The notes below the pieces were generated by a model. It was not told the DNA's origin. It did no database searches and was given only the letters and a program-made list of their open reading frames with translations. Positions 47,813 through 58,854 of a stretch of 64,000 nt of DNA are shown piece by piece. Origin of the DNA: Ectocarpus siliculosus (taxonomy: Eukaryota > Sar > Phaeophyceae > Ectocarpales > Ectocarpaceae). The stretch is from NCBI GenBank assembly GCA_000310025.1, contig FN649748.1:1319345-1383344 (forward strand), in the 5' to 3' direction. How positions within the stretch are numbered: the first letter of the stretch is position 1; every line of letters starts with the position of its first letter. Position numbers and translations under genes: made by a program.

Positions 47813-50800
47813 GTGAGCTCATAGCACTGTCACAGGTTTTAGCGTTCGTGTCTCAGCGGACTTCCACCGTTCAGTGGGTCGACTCACCGTCATTGAAGGG
47901 TCTCTACTCCCTCAATTGTGTGCCCAAGATGCACAGTAGTTCATCTACGCAGCAATCGTATATTGTACCGTAGACAGTGCAGATTTTGTTGTCCTTTTTC
48001 TTCTTGGCCGAGAGGGAGCCTCTAGCAGTTTGGGCTAAATTTGGTTGAATTGTCTACGTTCACTTCGTGAAACTTGAGCTTGGCTTGTACAATACCGGGA
48101 CACATGTCAATGCGCCCTGCACCTCAGTGATTGTTGGTCAACACCTCAGTAAAAGTTGGTGATTGCAATGAATGGGTGGCGTTGAAAACCGACCTATGTA
48201 GACACGTAGCATGAGTCGACAAAAAAATCCAAACTGAAGCACACATCTTTCCAAATGAATAGCATTGTTTCCAGGAAAATGGGGAAAAACCTTCATCTTC
48301 AATCACGGCCGGAAGTCGCTCGTACATCAGAACAAAGAGTACCACCGCCAACAACCAGAGGGGGGAGTTCTTCTCAGATATAGTCTATATCACGCTACGC
48401 GCAAATTGTGCTTGGTATTCGTCCAATTTTCGAATTCTTGAGTAATCCACGGGCACGCGTGACGCTATTGTCACACGAAAAAGCAGAAGAGCTTCTTCAG
48501 GTGCAGTCAGCAGGTCCTTCAACCCACCCGATTGCGTAGCTCACGTGATTCAGAGGAAAATCAGGTGCGAAACTGCAGAATTGGTGACAAAGAACCAGTA
48601 CAACTCGGCGGTGGACGCAAGCCCACCCTTCTCCCACCTTCAAATGGGTGCCATACACTTGCGGGTTGGAGCGATCAATGGGCACGCTTTGTGGCTGATT
48701 CTTTGGACTGGTAGACTCCCGTTCCTTGGTATCTACAGGTGTGCGTCGAGGCGCGGATTGAGGTTGATCACGGACTACTACTTTTTGGGGGGAGCGCCCA
48801 GAAGGGTACATACTTCCCACGATGAATCGCGTCAGAGATATATAATCAGTTTCCTCACATTAGATGGGTGGGGTTGGACTTGGTACGCAACGTTGCGGTA
48901 GCTACTCCTCAATCTGGTCCGCTGGTCGCTACCCCACTCTCGTAGGCCGATCGTATCACCTCTGAACCTTAGTTGCTGTACGCACGAGGTGGTTCGGAAA
49001 TTGCGTGTAGCGCATTAATCACGCGCGACTGCTGTGGGGTCAAACCATCGGCGCAATGCCGGACAAGAGACCCGGTACCACGGGTTCCTGAGAACACGTG
49101 GAAGCTGCCCACGCCGCGAAATTTTGCGTTAAGTGACCTTGCAGGTTGTTTTCTTCTGTGTATTCCCGAACCCTCTGGGGCGTTCAGCAGCCACCGCAGC
49201 TCTGTCATTCAAATAATCAGGTGGAGCACGACTTGATATGTCCACGACATACATACATACTCGTCGGTGCCACCCTTGACACATTTGAGCACCAACCTGA
49301 CGCAACCGAGGCATGGCCGGGGTACGTTTCGGGAAATTGCTGGCCACGTGATGAACACCGTCGATCACGTATTTAGTTGGTATGTGCACCCACCTTCCTC
49401 CTCGGGCATCTCGACGGCTGGTGCGATTGGTGCTGCTGATGATGCCAGAACCTTCAGCTTCAGCACCAGCCCGTGATGGAACAACAGCGGCAGGCAGGCA
49501 TAGATGCTGCAGCATGTTTGGCATTGGGTTTCGAGTGCCGTGCTTTATCTTGTTGTGCGCTCTCAGCCCGAAGGGACTTGTCGAGGATCTCGATGGCCAT
49601 TATTGGTGCCTACACATACCAAGGTCAGAGTAGAGAAACAGGACCGGGGCGTGGGTCAAGGCATGTGGGCGGCGGCGATGTTCTTCCATAAAACGATTTC
49701 CTATATTACGATCGAGCGCGCGGCCGCCACCAAAGCAAAGCGTACAAGGAGGGCTGAATGCCAGCAACAGGATGTGACAACGTCACACGACAACCTCCCC
49801 AACCGAGAAGACGGACGGACGCCAAATGACAGCACTCACTGCTTACCACTATCGTATGTAGAGGCTTGGCCGAGGAGTTAATGAATGTTGATAAAAATTA
49901 CGGCACCTCCAATCATTGCGCTGCCGTTTGGTTGACCCCTGCGACCTAACCGCAGACGGTGGACAAAATAGATTTGCCCGAAGGTACATAAAAAGGTCTG
50001 GCAACACAAACTAATCGGTCAAGGGCATACCTCACGACCGGCGGGAAATTTTCTGATTCCAAGCCTACTTCGGCCGCCTCTACGGCTTCGACTGCCGTCT
50101 TTGGAGCTGATCATGCGGCAGTTGTTGCGGCGGTTCGAGGGATATTGAACATGTCGATCAAAGCATGCACGCATGACAATGTCTAGTGTTGCTGTTTCCC
50201 AGGTGAAGGGTAGGCCACAAAACAATATATATATATATATCCCTTTCGCTACTCCGATAGCTGTTCGTGTGATTGCGGCTGTAGTCGAATCTGTGGACGA
50301 GATGGTGTCCCGCACATAGGTATGCATGTGTAGTGCGACCAGAGGAAGACTTACGGAGCCCCCCCCACGTCAGCTGGCCTGCACATGGTACACGTGTTCG
50401 CGCCTATTGGAAAACTCCTACTTTTTTTATGCAGACATTACAAATCCTGGAATCGCATCGCGAAGCAGTTTTTCCGTGAGAGACTTTTACTTATTCTGCT
50501 ACAACTACTGTAACTCTCGCTGTGTACAGTAGTGCCGATCCCAGAACGTGCACGTCCTCTGTATTGTACGTTGCGCACACATCAAGACGCACACACACTC
50601 GTTTGTATCAGGTTTGGTTCACCACATTTATTTCCCGGCCAAACGGCGTGTAGGTCCATTGCGTGCCTCTATGGCTTGGATTGTCATAACAATGTTGGAG
50701 GTAGACTCATGATCGTGTTGGGGGGCCGTCTTGGATGGCTTGGTGCGCCCGGCGCAGTTGTAGACGGCAAAAATAAAAGAACCGCGCGGCGAGATTACCG

Positions 50801-52740
50801 GCAACGATAAAATACAGAAAACTGCCCGCGGGCGTGATAGCCCGCATCTGCGATGTACCGGAGCGTGGTAGCTCTGATATGATGACGCTGGTGGTGTGAT
50901 AGCTTTGCGATGGCGTGATAGCCGGGGAAAAGCCCTGATTGGAAAAGACGACGGGACAAGACGACTGGGCACGTGGGTCCACAACGCACAACAACCAACT
51001 CCTTGTAGGCACACACACACCCTACATCCAGAATTCCATAATAGGCGGTAGGCGGCAAAGTTGGTAACACCAAGCCCAATCGATATCATTTGCTGAACCC
51101 CCGAATTCTCCGCGCTCCATCGTCTGGGAAAAGTTCTCTGCTATGTCAATGCTGTGAGTACATCCAACAGCCCCCATTCTACCGCGCTGCGGACCACCCG
51201 AGTTTACCGACTTTCGCAGGTCAACTGTGATCGCTATAGTGGAAATCCCAAATCATGTACGGCATTCATCCGTTCTATGGTATTTTATCTCCGCTAAGGC
51301 GAAATGTATCGGTCGAATTAGAAGACCGTAGCAGCTGGTCAAATTGGATGAAAGTTGCTTCCCAAGATCTGAAAAAGTTGCGTGCAGCATCGAAAAACAG
51401 CTTCAATTCAGATGGGATCGTGAAGCATCTCTTCAGCCCAAAGTAAGATCAAACGGTAAAAAGTAGCTTTCCCATGGAGGGCATGACTTGCTTGAGGCGC
51501 CCGTCTGCTTTGATGGCACGTCAAGGTCTGCGTGAGGAGCACGGCAAAAGAACTGGACTACTGCTGTAGCCCATGTCCAATCAATCTGCGGAGGGGATGA
51601 AACCAAATTGACCCCTCTGAAACCTTTTCCCAAGTTCCCATAGGCGAACATGTGCAGTGGGCGCTACCCGCCCCTTCTTCCAACCCGGTGATTCAATAAA
51701 AGCGTGTTAAACAGCAAATATCCCTGAAATAATACGGGCAACCAAAATTCCAACTTCAACAGGGGCTACGTATGTGTATGTATGTGCTGCAAAGAGTCGC
51801 TTTCTTTCGCGTTCCGCAGCGCCGCAACAAGGTAGCAAAACCAGCACAGGGTTCCCCGTTCCACGGTGGGTCAGGGTTCCAGGGTGGGTCTGGTCACATG
51901 ACAATCCGATCGCTGTGTCTCTTTTGCAACCCCGACACTTCCATACGTTTGCATGGCACAGCACGACTCACCAAAGAAAGGGGGAGAGGGAGGTATGACA
52001 GCTCGTCCTCGATCTGCCGGAATTCCGACGCTACAGCGGGAGAGGAAGCCTTGTTCGGGTGGGTTTGTGCAGAGGGCTGCTCATGCGCTTGTGGAACCAC
52101 ATGAGTGCCACACCGATCAAACGATGTGAGAGCAAACATTCCCCTTTGGGCCAGCTATGTTCTCCAGGTGAGGTGCTCTGAACAACTCCTCTGTCGCCTG
52201 GGCTTAGGGGAAGGAGGCGTAGACGCAGCGCACCGAGAGAACACATTCGTCACGCCTTCGTCACGCCTTCTCTCGTTTTTTTGGGCACGGGCTGGAATGT
52301 TGACCTCAGCCAATCAGTGCCTCGCTCGACAGGAGGACACGCGCTCGACAGGAGGACACGGGCGAGGGTGCGAGGATACTCGATTAGCCGAGTGTCTGAG
52401 ATCGGTTGGCGCCAAGCTGCGTTCGTCTTCAACATCGTTTCATTCTTCTCTTCTTGCGCACCTCTGTGTCAACTCAAAGACCAGTGCCAACTCAACTTCA
52501 CGCTTTGTAACACGGACTTAGTTTTCGATCCCTCGAAACCAGCTCTCTCTTTGGTCTCCTCGGAACCGAAGCGTCGAAATTGTACATCCCCCGGTCGGTG
52601 ATTAAAGACGAGGCGCACAAGATACGAAACACCCGGGCAGCCCATAGAGCACATCGAGGGGGGTCTCCTTCTTTGTGTAAGGCCTGGGGGGATAGGGCAC
52701 ACCCCGATCGATTTAGACACCGGGTTACGGTCTTGCTAAA
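47813..52740. other. Intergenic, no gene supported
   Basis: About 4.9 kb without a recognisable domain on either strand. Small features only: an AT run at 50225-50240, degenerate GYGTGATAGC words at 50837-50930, and a direct 21-bp duplication at 52325-52362 (CGCTCGACAGGAGGACACG twice). Frames of 100-130 codons near 48545 and 49129 have no protein-like pattern that I trust. Confidence 0.45.
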
Positions 52741-52756
52741 AGGGCCGTTTTAATCG
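52741..52756 (+). repeat. Left terminal inverted repeat
   Basis: AGGGCCGTTTTAATCG, a perfect 16-bp inverted match to 58798-58813, with a weaker match continuing over TCCAAA. Confidence 0.8.
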
Positions 52757-52759
52757 ATG

Positions 52760-52916
52760 TCCAAAAATCCAAATTTTGTACAAATCTCCAAAAAAGCTCC
52801 AAAAATTTGGAACCCACCGCTCCAAATTTTTGACATAAATTTGGAACGAAGTCGGGCCCGAAAATTTGGAGCCACTAGCTTCCAAATTTTGGAAGCCTTT
52901 TTGGAGCACTTTCCAA
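52760..52916. repeat. Subterminal TTTGGA motif cluster
   Basis: At least eight copies of TTTGGA(G/A) or its reverse TCCAAA occur within 160 bp, in both orientations and often paired as short palindromes (CCAAAAATTTGG, CCAAATTTTGG). The other end of the element has the same motif. Confidence 0.75.
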
Positions 52917-53099
52917 ATCACCCTTACAGACGCACGCGCGGGCTGCGACGGCTGCAACACGAGTGCCCCTCACCAGCGACGTCTACAACACGAGTGCCCC
53001 TTACCATAGGAAGCCAGCTAGGGTTGTGTTTGGGGCATGGGCGACCATAGAAAGCGCGGCGCGGCTACAGAATGTAGTGGCTCCCTTCGCCCACGGGCA

Positions 53100-53888
53100 C
53101 GCGCTCGGCCAACACACACCCGGGATGTCCTCGACAAGCTCAAAGCAATAGCGGCGATTGTGCTGGTGCTGACTGTCGCCACATCGACTGTCGTTCAGCG
53201 CCTAACACCCAAGACGCGGCAACGTATCCACGAGCCGTGACGGCTGGTTTGGGACGAGCACTTAGAAGATGTGAGGCGCAGGAAGCTGTTCCGACGCATG
53301 TACAGGATGGAGGAGCACAGCTTCGACAAGCTCGCGGAACTTTTACGACCCATCCTCGAGCGCAACGACTTCTACGCAAGTAAGAGATATACCCACACAG
53401 GGTGCGTCCGCGCGTGAGGAAGAGCGAGTAGGGTTAGGTTTCGTCAGGGTTGTCTTGCCGTCGCGAACACAGCCGCCGGTTTGCACTTGTATTTGCTGCT
53501 CACCGCTGATGTCCGAAAGATGAATTGGCACCGCCAGGGACATCAGCAGCGCAGGAGACGCCTTGGAGATGGCATGTGCGCTGATGTCCGTCCGGCGATG
53601 CGCCTGACAAGTGCTTGGGCTTCGAATTTACCGGTACATCCATGCTTGTATTCTTGTTTGGTCGCGTGGTGCAGGGTTGCGCGCGAGCAGTGGAGCTGTG
53701 CCGGTGAAAATTCGGCTGGCAGTTGCGCTGTGCATGTTCGAGGGGCGTCATACATCGATGTCGGCTTGCTGTTCGGCATTTCGAAGGAGTCCGTCTTCCA
53801 CATCATGTGGCAAGTGGTGGACGCCATCAACAACACGCCGACGGTGGGGCCGTTCTTTTTTCCCCAGACACCAGAGGAGTGCTCCCGG
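53100..53888 (+). pseudogene. Harbinger-type transposase, N-terminal half, decayed
   Basis: A first block (53237-53379) reads FRRMYRMEEHSFDKLAELL, RPILERNDFYA and ends at a GTAAGA donor. An in-frame TGA at about 53238 separates it from upstream TPKTRQRIHEP. A second block (about 53705-53888) reads KIRLAVALCMFEG, then after a frameshift near 53742 GASYIDVGLLFGISKESVF, HIMWQVVDAINN, the helix-turn-helix-like segment found before the DDE domain in Harbinger transposases, and ends at GGTAAGC. I find no DDE catalytic part afterwards. Part may be hidden by the gap at 55559. Confidence 0.6.
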
Positions 53889-55540
53889 TAAGCGAAGGAG
53901 TGGGAGGTCGGTGCATGTTTGTTTGTATCATAGGTGTTGTACTTTAGTCGAACATCGTATGTGGTCTCCCATGCACTTCTACTATTGCGGGAAGGGGATC
54001 TCTGGCATTTTCCCCTGCATCCCCTCACTCAGCAACATGGAAGCGAACGTGTTGTGGAGTCCAAGAACGACTCTTACAGAGTGGGCGCCTGTGTGTTGCA
54101 TGACATTTCGTAAATACCCAGTCCTACACTCAAAATTCCGGACAACAGCACGCAAAATTCAACAGGTTACTACTGCCTACCTCCGGCCCCGTACGGCGGT
54201 AGACTAGTGCTGTAGATTTTTTTCACCCTCGCAATAGGTTGACATCAGACCCATAAACGTGGTCAAAACGCGCGCGTCCACCCTTACGTTGGGAAGGTCA
54301 GCAACATTTTGTTGCATGCGGGAGGCGCTATCGCCCCCGAACCTTCATTTCGCCCGCCGATAAGGTAGTAAGCTACACCACGGCTGTACGAACCGTCGGC
54401 CACGCTCTGATGTACTGTTGTGTGTTTAAGGGCGTCTGTCCTCACACTCCTACGAAAAGATTGTCACGTGTGTATGTCGACTCGGGTCATACAAGAGGGT
54501 AATGTGGAATAGCTTTGTTGTTGGAAAACGTACCTGCAAAGTAGGCTCGTGCGTTGCTAGAAAATGCTCGTTTATACCACACCAACCAGAGAAGCGCCGT
54601 GTGATTTCCAGAGAAGGGGTGTGTGTGTGATCATCAGCTACATACATCGCAGCCCAAGAAAAAACTTTCTCTGTTTGTTCTTCTCTCTGGTTGGAGCTTT
54701 GATCTATGCACTGTAGACAACTCCAAAGCGTGTGATTTGTGGTCAGACTAGCACACGGAAGGGACAGGCGGCACCCCAGGCCCTCGCACAAAAGTATGGA
54801 GAGGTTTACACATTGATCATCAATAGTGGTGTCTAGCCGCGTGTTGGTGTGCATCTTGTCCTCTCCCGCTTATGACGAAAACGCTGCCGCTCGCGAAACG
54901 CACAACACAACCAACGCTTCTTCTCGTCTCCTCTCGCTTCCTCCGCCGATAGCAAACAGCTGTAGAGTACAGGGCACACCCTCCCGCCTTGCTCTTCCGG
55001 TGGTGTGTGTGTGTCTCCCGCCCCCCATGTCCATCAGCCCTGTCTCTCTGTAGCGTGTGTGTTTTGGCACAGGAGCAGCAGCTGCTGCTGAGCACACCGA
55101 CCGGCGGAACAAAAAAAAATCACGCCTGCCTGTGATTTTGGGCGAGGACGCTTGGTTCTCTACTTCAATTTCGCCGCAGATGCTGTGCTAGCTCGATGCA
55201 CCGAGCACGGATTGAGCTGGAAGCAGTTGTGACAGCTCGGGCAAAATTCTACTTTTTGTGCACCAATCTTGAATTGCAATTTTGTGCCTAGATGGCGCAA
55301 TGGACTCGAGTCTCCTGTCTGTGTATTTATCGGCACACAGACACGGCCGGACACACTCGCTACGAACTGGCCCCCCTGTGCACGATTTTTTGCTTTTTCA
55401 CGTACGTACATGCACATCACGATCCCTCTAAACAGCTTTTTCTTGCAAAAAAAACAAACAATTGGGCCGCTCTTCATCAAAAATGCTATAACAACAGCAA
55501 AAAGCTACAGTACATCTCTCTAACTGTGGCTCGTTGTTCT
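53889..55540. other. Interior of the DNA transposon, no gene supported
   Basis: No DDE-domain motif or other recognisable protein. Composition resembles the flanking non-coding DNA. Confidence 0.4.
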
Positions 55541-55857
55541 CTACCCCCCCCGGCGACCNNNNNNNNNNNNNNNNNNNNNNNNNNNNNNNNNNNNNNNNNN
55601 NNNNNNNNNNNNNNNNNNNNNNNNNNNNNNNNNNNNNNNNNNNNNNNNNNNNNNNNNNGGAGGGGGCGGTACCTTGGGGTTTTTTTGGACTGGGGGTGGC
55701 TTCCCCCGGGGGGGAAAAACAGGATTTTTTCCCCTTCTTCGGGATGTTTTGGAAAATTTTTTTTTTTTTTTTTTTTTCCCCACGGCCCTGGGGGGCCGGG
55801 GGGGCGATCCCCCGGGTATCAGCCCGGGGGACCCCCCCCCCCCCCCCCTCAACTACG
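55541..55857. other. Assembly gap (55559-55658) with low-quality borders
   Basis: 100 N flanked by stretched C, G and T homopolymers. Sequence to about 55857 should not be translated. Confidence 0.9.
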
Positions 55858-56207
55858 TAGTTGGTGCTCCGTTGACTTCCGACGTCGGACGGACAAACGT
55901 TTTTTCGCACTCATGCACATTCATTCTGTTGGTAGCTTGCGGTGCGATGTTAGGATCAAGCGTGCGTGCCATCCGGCACGGCTGTGGGTGGGCCCTCTTA
56001 GTCTGTTCTTGTAGTAGGACTGCTTTATCTTATAATTGCGAAGCTACTGCTGTTGAAAGACAAAACAAAAAACGCTAGATGCTGTATTCAATCGTCAAGT
56101 GACCACATGCTTGCCGAAGCGAATAGTTCGCTCGCGTTCGATACAGCGGCCACACGACCTAAAAAAAAAAACACCCCCCAAAAAAGAAACTGCACAAGGA
56201 GAGCAGC

Positions 56208-56347
56208 GAGACACACAACACGGACGTTGTATGGACCACACAACTTTACAAGCTGGGAGTTACCTCCAAAAATAAACACACTACGTTTCCAGAAAATGCA
56301 CGATTTTTTTCAACGAGACACACAACACGGACGTTGTATGGACCATA
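56208..56347. repeat. Direct repeat of 33 bp, 107 bp apart
   Basis: GAGACACACAACACGGACGT and the following TGTATGGACCA occur at 56208-56240 and 56315-56347 with one difference. Not explained by a gene. Confidence 0.8.
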
Positions 56348-57322
56348 CACATAGCCATGCTGAATGGTCGTTCGTCAAACGGGCTACTACAGGGCAAAAA
56401 AAAAAGTCGCCGGGCATCGGTGTCAGGCCGAAGTATATTTTGGAGCATGGGATCAGCTCTCCTTCCTGCTCCGCAAAGTACGCACGCATGTGATGCTGCC
56501 CCAAACATTTTTGCACTTACATTTCAGCAGGTGTCATTCAATTCTTATGCAATTCTTATGCAATGCTTGTTTCCTTAAGAGGAACTTCACCTACAAATAT
56601 TTATTGCGTGTAGCACGCACAACGCAACGTACCAATGCTTTCTTCGCCTTTCACGAAACAAGTATCCCACGGTTTTACGAGTGGCGTGAAACAAAAAAAA
56701 AAAGTTGCCACCGTACCGTCCCCCCCGTCCTTTCAAACCTAGAATGGCAAGTGCTTCGGGCCTTCCAGGAACCACATCGACATGCATAACCAAGTACGAA
56801 TGCAAGGGACGCCAAAACCCGAAGGTATCGAAAACACGTTGTGCTAAACGAATGTGTCCCAGAAATATTTGGCGATGAAGCAGGTGCGCCACCTGGATCA
56901 CCCCCACAGCAACGAGCCCCCCCATATCCCCACCCAATTCCCTCTCGCTCTCATCCCTCCCTCATGCTGCGAGATATTCCTCCACCGCTCCGTCAACCTG
57001 CGACATGTTACCCGTCGCAAAAATAAGCGAGAAGGGCGATCGGGGGGGGACCGGGTGGTGGGCGGAAATTGCACGGCAATACTGCTACTGTATAACGATT
57101 TTTTTTTTTGCGCAAGCACTCGAGACAACGTAGCAACAACGTTGGCGGATGGCACACAACTATGATGGGGGCGTGGGATAGCTCAGAAAAGGCGGTTCCT
57201 TCCTACCGATGCCAGCGGAGAACAGGATTAAGATATCATCGTGCAAGCTCTTTCTGTGGCGAGAAGAAAAATCACAGGGGTTGGCTGCCTGAATCGATTC
57301 TGGCGTTCGGAGATCACCTTCA

Positions 57323-58560
57323 CTATTTCGTTCGTGAAGTCCTCCAGAATGCCGTAGTCGGTACCCCGTTTCTCCGCGCTGTATCCTCGTTGTCGAGCTC
57401 TGCTTTCGCGCCAGCTGAGTCCTGTGCTCTCAGGAAGGCCTTTCCTCTACCAGCCGTCCACTCGGTCACGCGAGGAAGACACCATTTCTTAATCTGCTCT
57501 TCCGGCTGCATTACGTGCGATCGCCCCCTGCAGCGGCTTTTTCGCCTTGAAGGCGTAAAAAAAGTGGCCACGTTGCGGGACGCTCAAGTCAAATTTTGTA
57601 GCATTCGCACCTCGAAAATTGGCGGGTGCGGGGCTAGCAGAGAGCGGTAGGTCTAGGATCAAACCTACCAGTATTTTTCTCGCTTCGTGGCCACGCACAT
57701 TTGTTGACGACAATAGCCGCAGGGTGGTGGAGGGTATTCTGACGAATACATTGTACTGCTGTACCAAACAATCCGCCTCCTGTCTCACAGGGATCGCACG
57801 CTGGCAGAATGGCTGCAGCTGTGGATAACACGCACAACGCATGACTGCGAAAATATAAAAATATGGTGCACAAATTGTGTACATAGTATTCATGTCAGAT
57901 TACCAAAAAAAACGATTTACCTATGCTGCCGACTTGACTGACAGATTACAGCAGGTTTCGGAGATAAGCAGTAGTTTCGGCGACGCAGAAGTAGTATGTG
58001 CCCAGGCAGACTACTGCTGTACACCGACGCAGTGGGTAACAGCAGCGCAGTGGCACCAGCATGCTTCGAAATGTAACGTACAGACAGAGTCAGAGGCCAT
58101 GATACAAGAAAAGCACACACGTGGGTACAGCAGGTTTTTGAACCAAGAATACCACCAGACACATGCGTCGATATGCAGTGCGAGACGAAGAGTTGGGTTG
58201 ATATTGCGGGTGCGCGAGTGGTGCGGCGAGACAAGAGAGCCGGGACGAGAGCGACACACACACACACACCGGGCGGCACACCAGGCGGACACACCAGGCG
58301 GACACACCAGGCTGACATACATAATCAGATGACGAGAGAGACAGAAAACTACTTCAGAAGTAGCTTCTCACACACCTGCTGCTGCAACCTCGAGGCCCGA
58401 GACATGATGGCTTCTCCTTTCAACAACCTGGCTGACGATATCCAGCAAGGAGGACATGCTCTCAGCATCTTGCTGCTTCGCCCTTGCTCGCCTTGGCCTG
58501 AGGTGTTGTCTGGCGGCCTGCCGAGCACGGAAAACCGAAAGCGGCTGGACCTACAGCAGC
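57323..58560 (-). pseudogene. Possible second ORF remnants of the DNA transposon
   Basis: Minus-strand segments have protein-like composition: MQPEEQIKKWCLPRVTEW, RAQDSAGAKAELDNEDTARR (about 57571-57365), and further upstream RARAKQQDAESMSSLLDIV (about 58480-58420). Harbinger elements usually carry a second, Myb/SANT-like ORF, but I cannot see that domain with certainty here. Frames are broken. Weak call. Confidence 0.25.
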
Positions 58561-58797
58561 GCCGTTAATCGCCCTGTTCGCTGCATCCAGCCGGGATTTG
58601 CCCTTGGTGACCACTAACTCTATCTATGTTGGGCCCTCCCGTGGTGTCGCGCGTGTGGGGACGTTGTCTGTGGAGTGCGTGGTGGGATTATAGGCGCATG
58701 CCCACTCGCCATCACACGCAGCGCGTTTGAAATGAATCTTGCTGGCTTCCAAATATTTGGAATCGTAATTTGGAAATTTGGAACAGAGATTTGGAAA

Positions 58798-58813
58798 CGA
58801 TTAAAACGGCCCT
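58798..58813 (-). repeat. Right terminal inverted repeat
   Basis: CGATTAAAACGGCCCT, the reverse complement of the left terminal repeat. TTTGGAA motifs precede it at 58758-58795. Confidence 0.8.
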
Positions 58814-58854
58814 AACTAGGACAGCCGGTGTCGCAAATAATTTTATTTACGAAG

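Larger units (their letters stand above)
52741..58813. mobile_element. PIF/Harbinger-type DNA transposon, decayed
   Basis: Terminal inverted repeats AGGGCCGTTTTAATCG lie at 52741-52756 and, reversed, at 58798-58813. Inside both ends are clusters of TTTGGA-type motifs in both orientations (52760-52916 and 58745-58796), typical of subterminal transposase sites. TAA stands next to both ends but is offset by two bases on the left, so a 3-bp TAA duplication is only suggestive. The interior carries a decayed transposase on the plus strand, an assembly gap and, on the minus strand, possible remnants of a second ORF. The 6.07-kb length includes the gap placeholder. Confidence 0.68.

Noticed and set aside
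48545-48901. 118-codon plus-strand frame
   Set aside because: No recognisable motif, overlapping frames of similar length on the other strand, and no supporting context.
57108-57650. 180-codon plus-strand frame
   Set aside because: It overlaps a more protein-like minus-strand segment within the DNA transposon and shows no motif.
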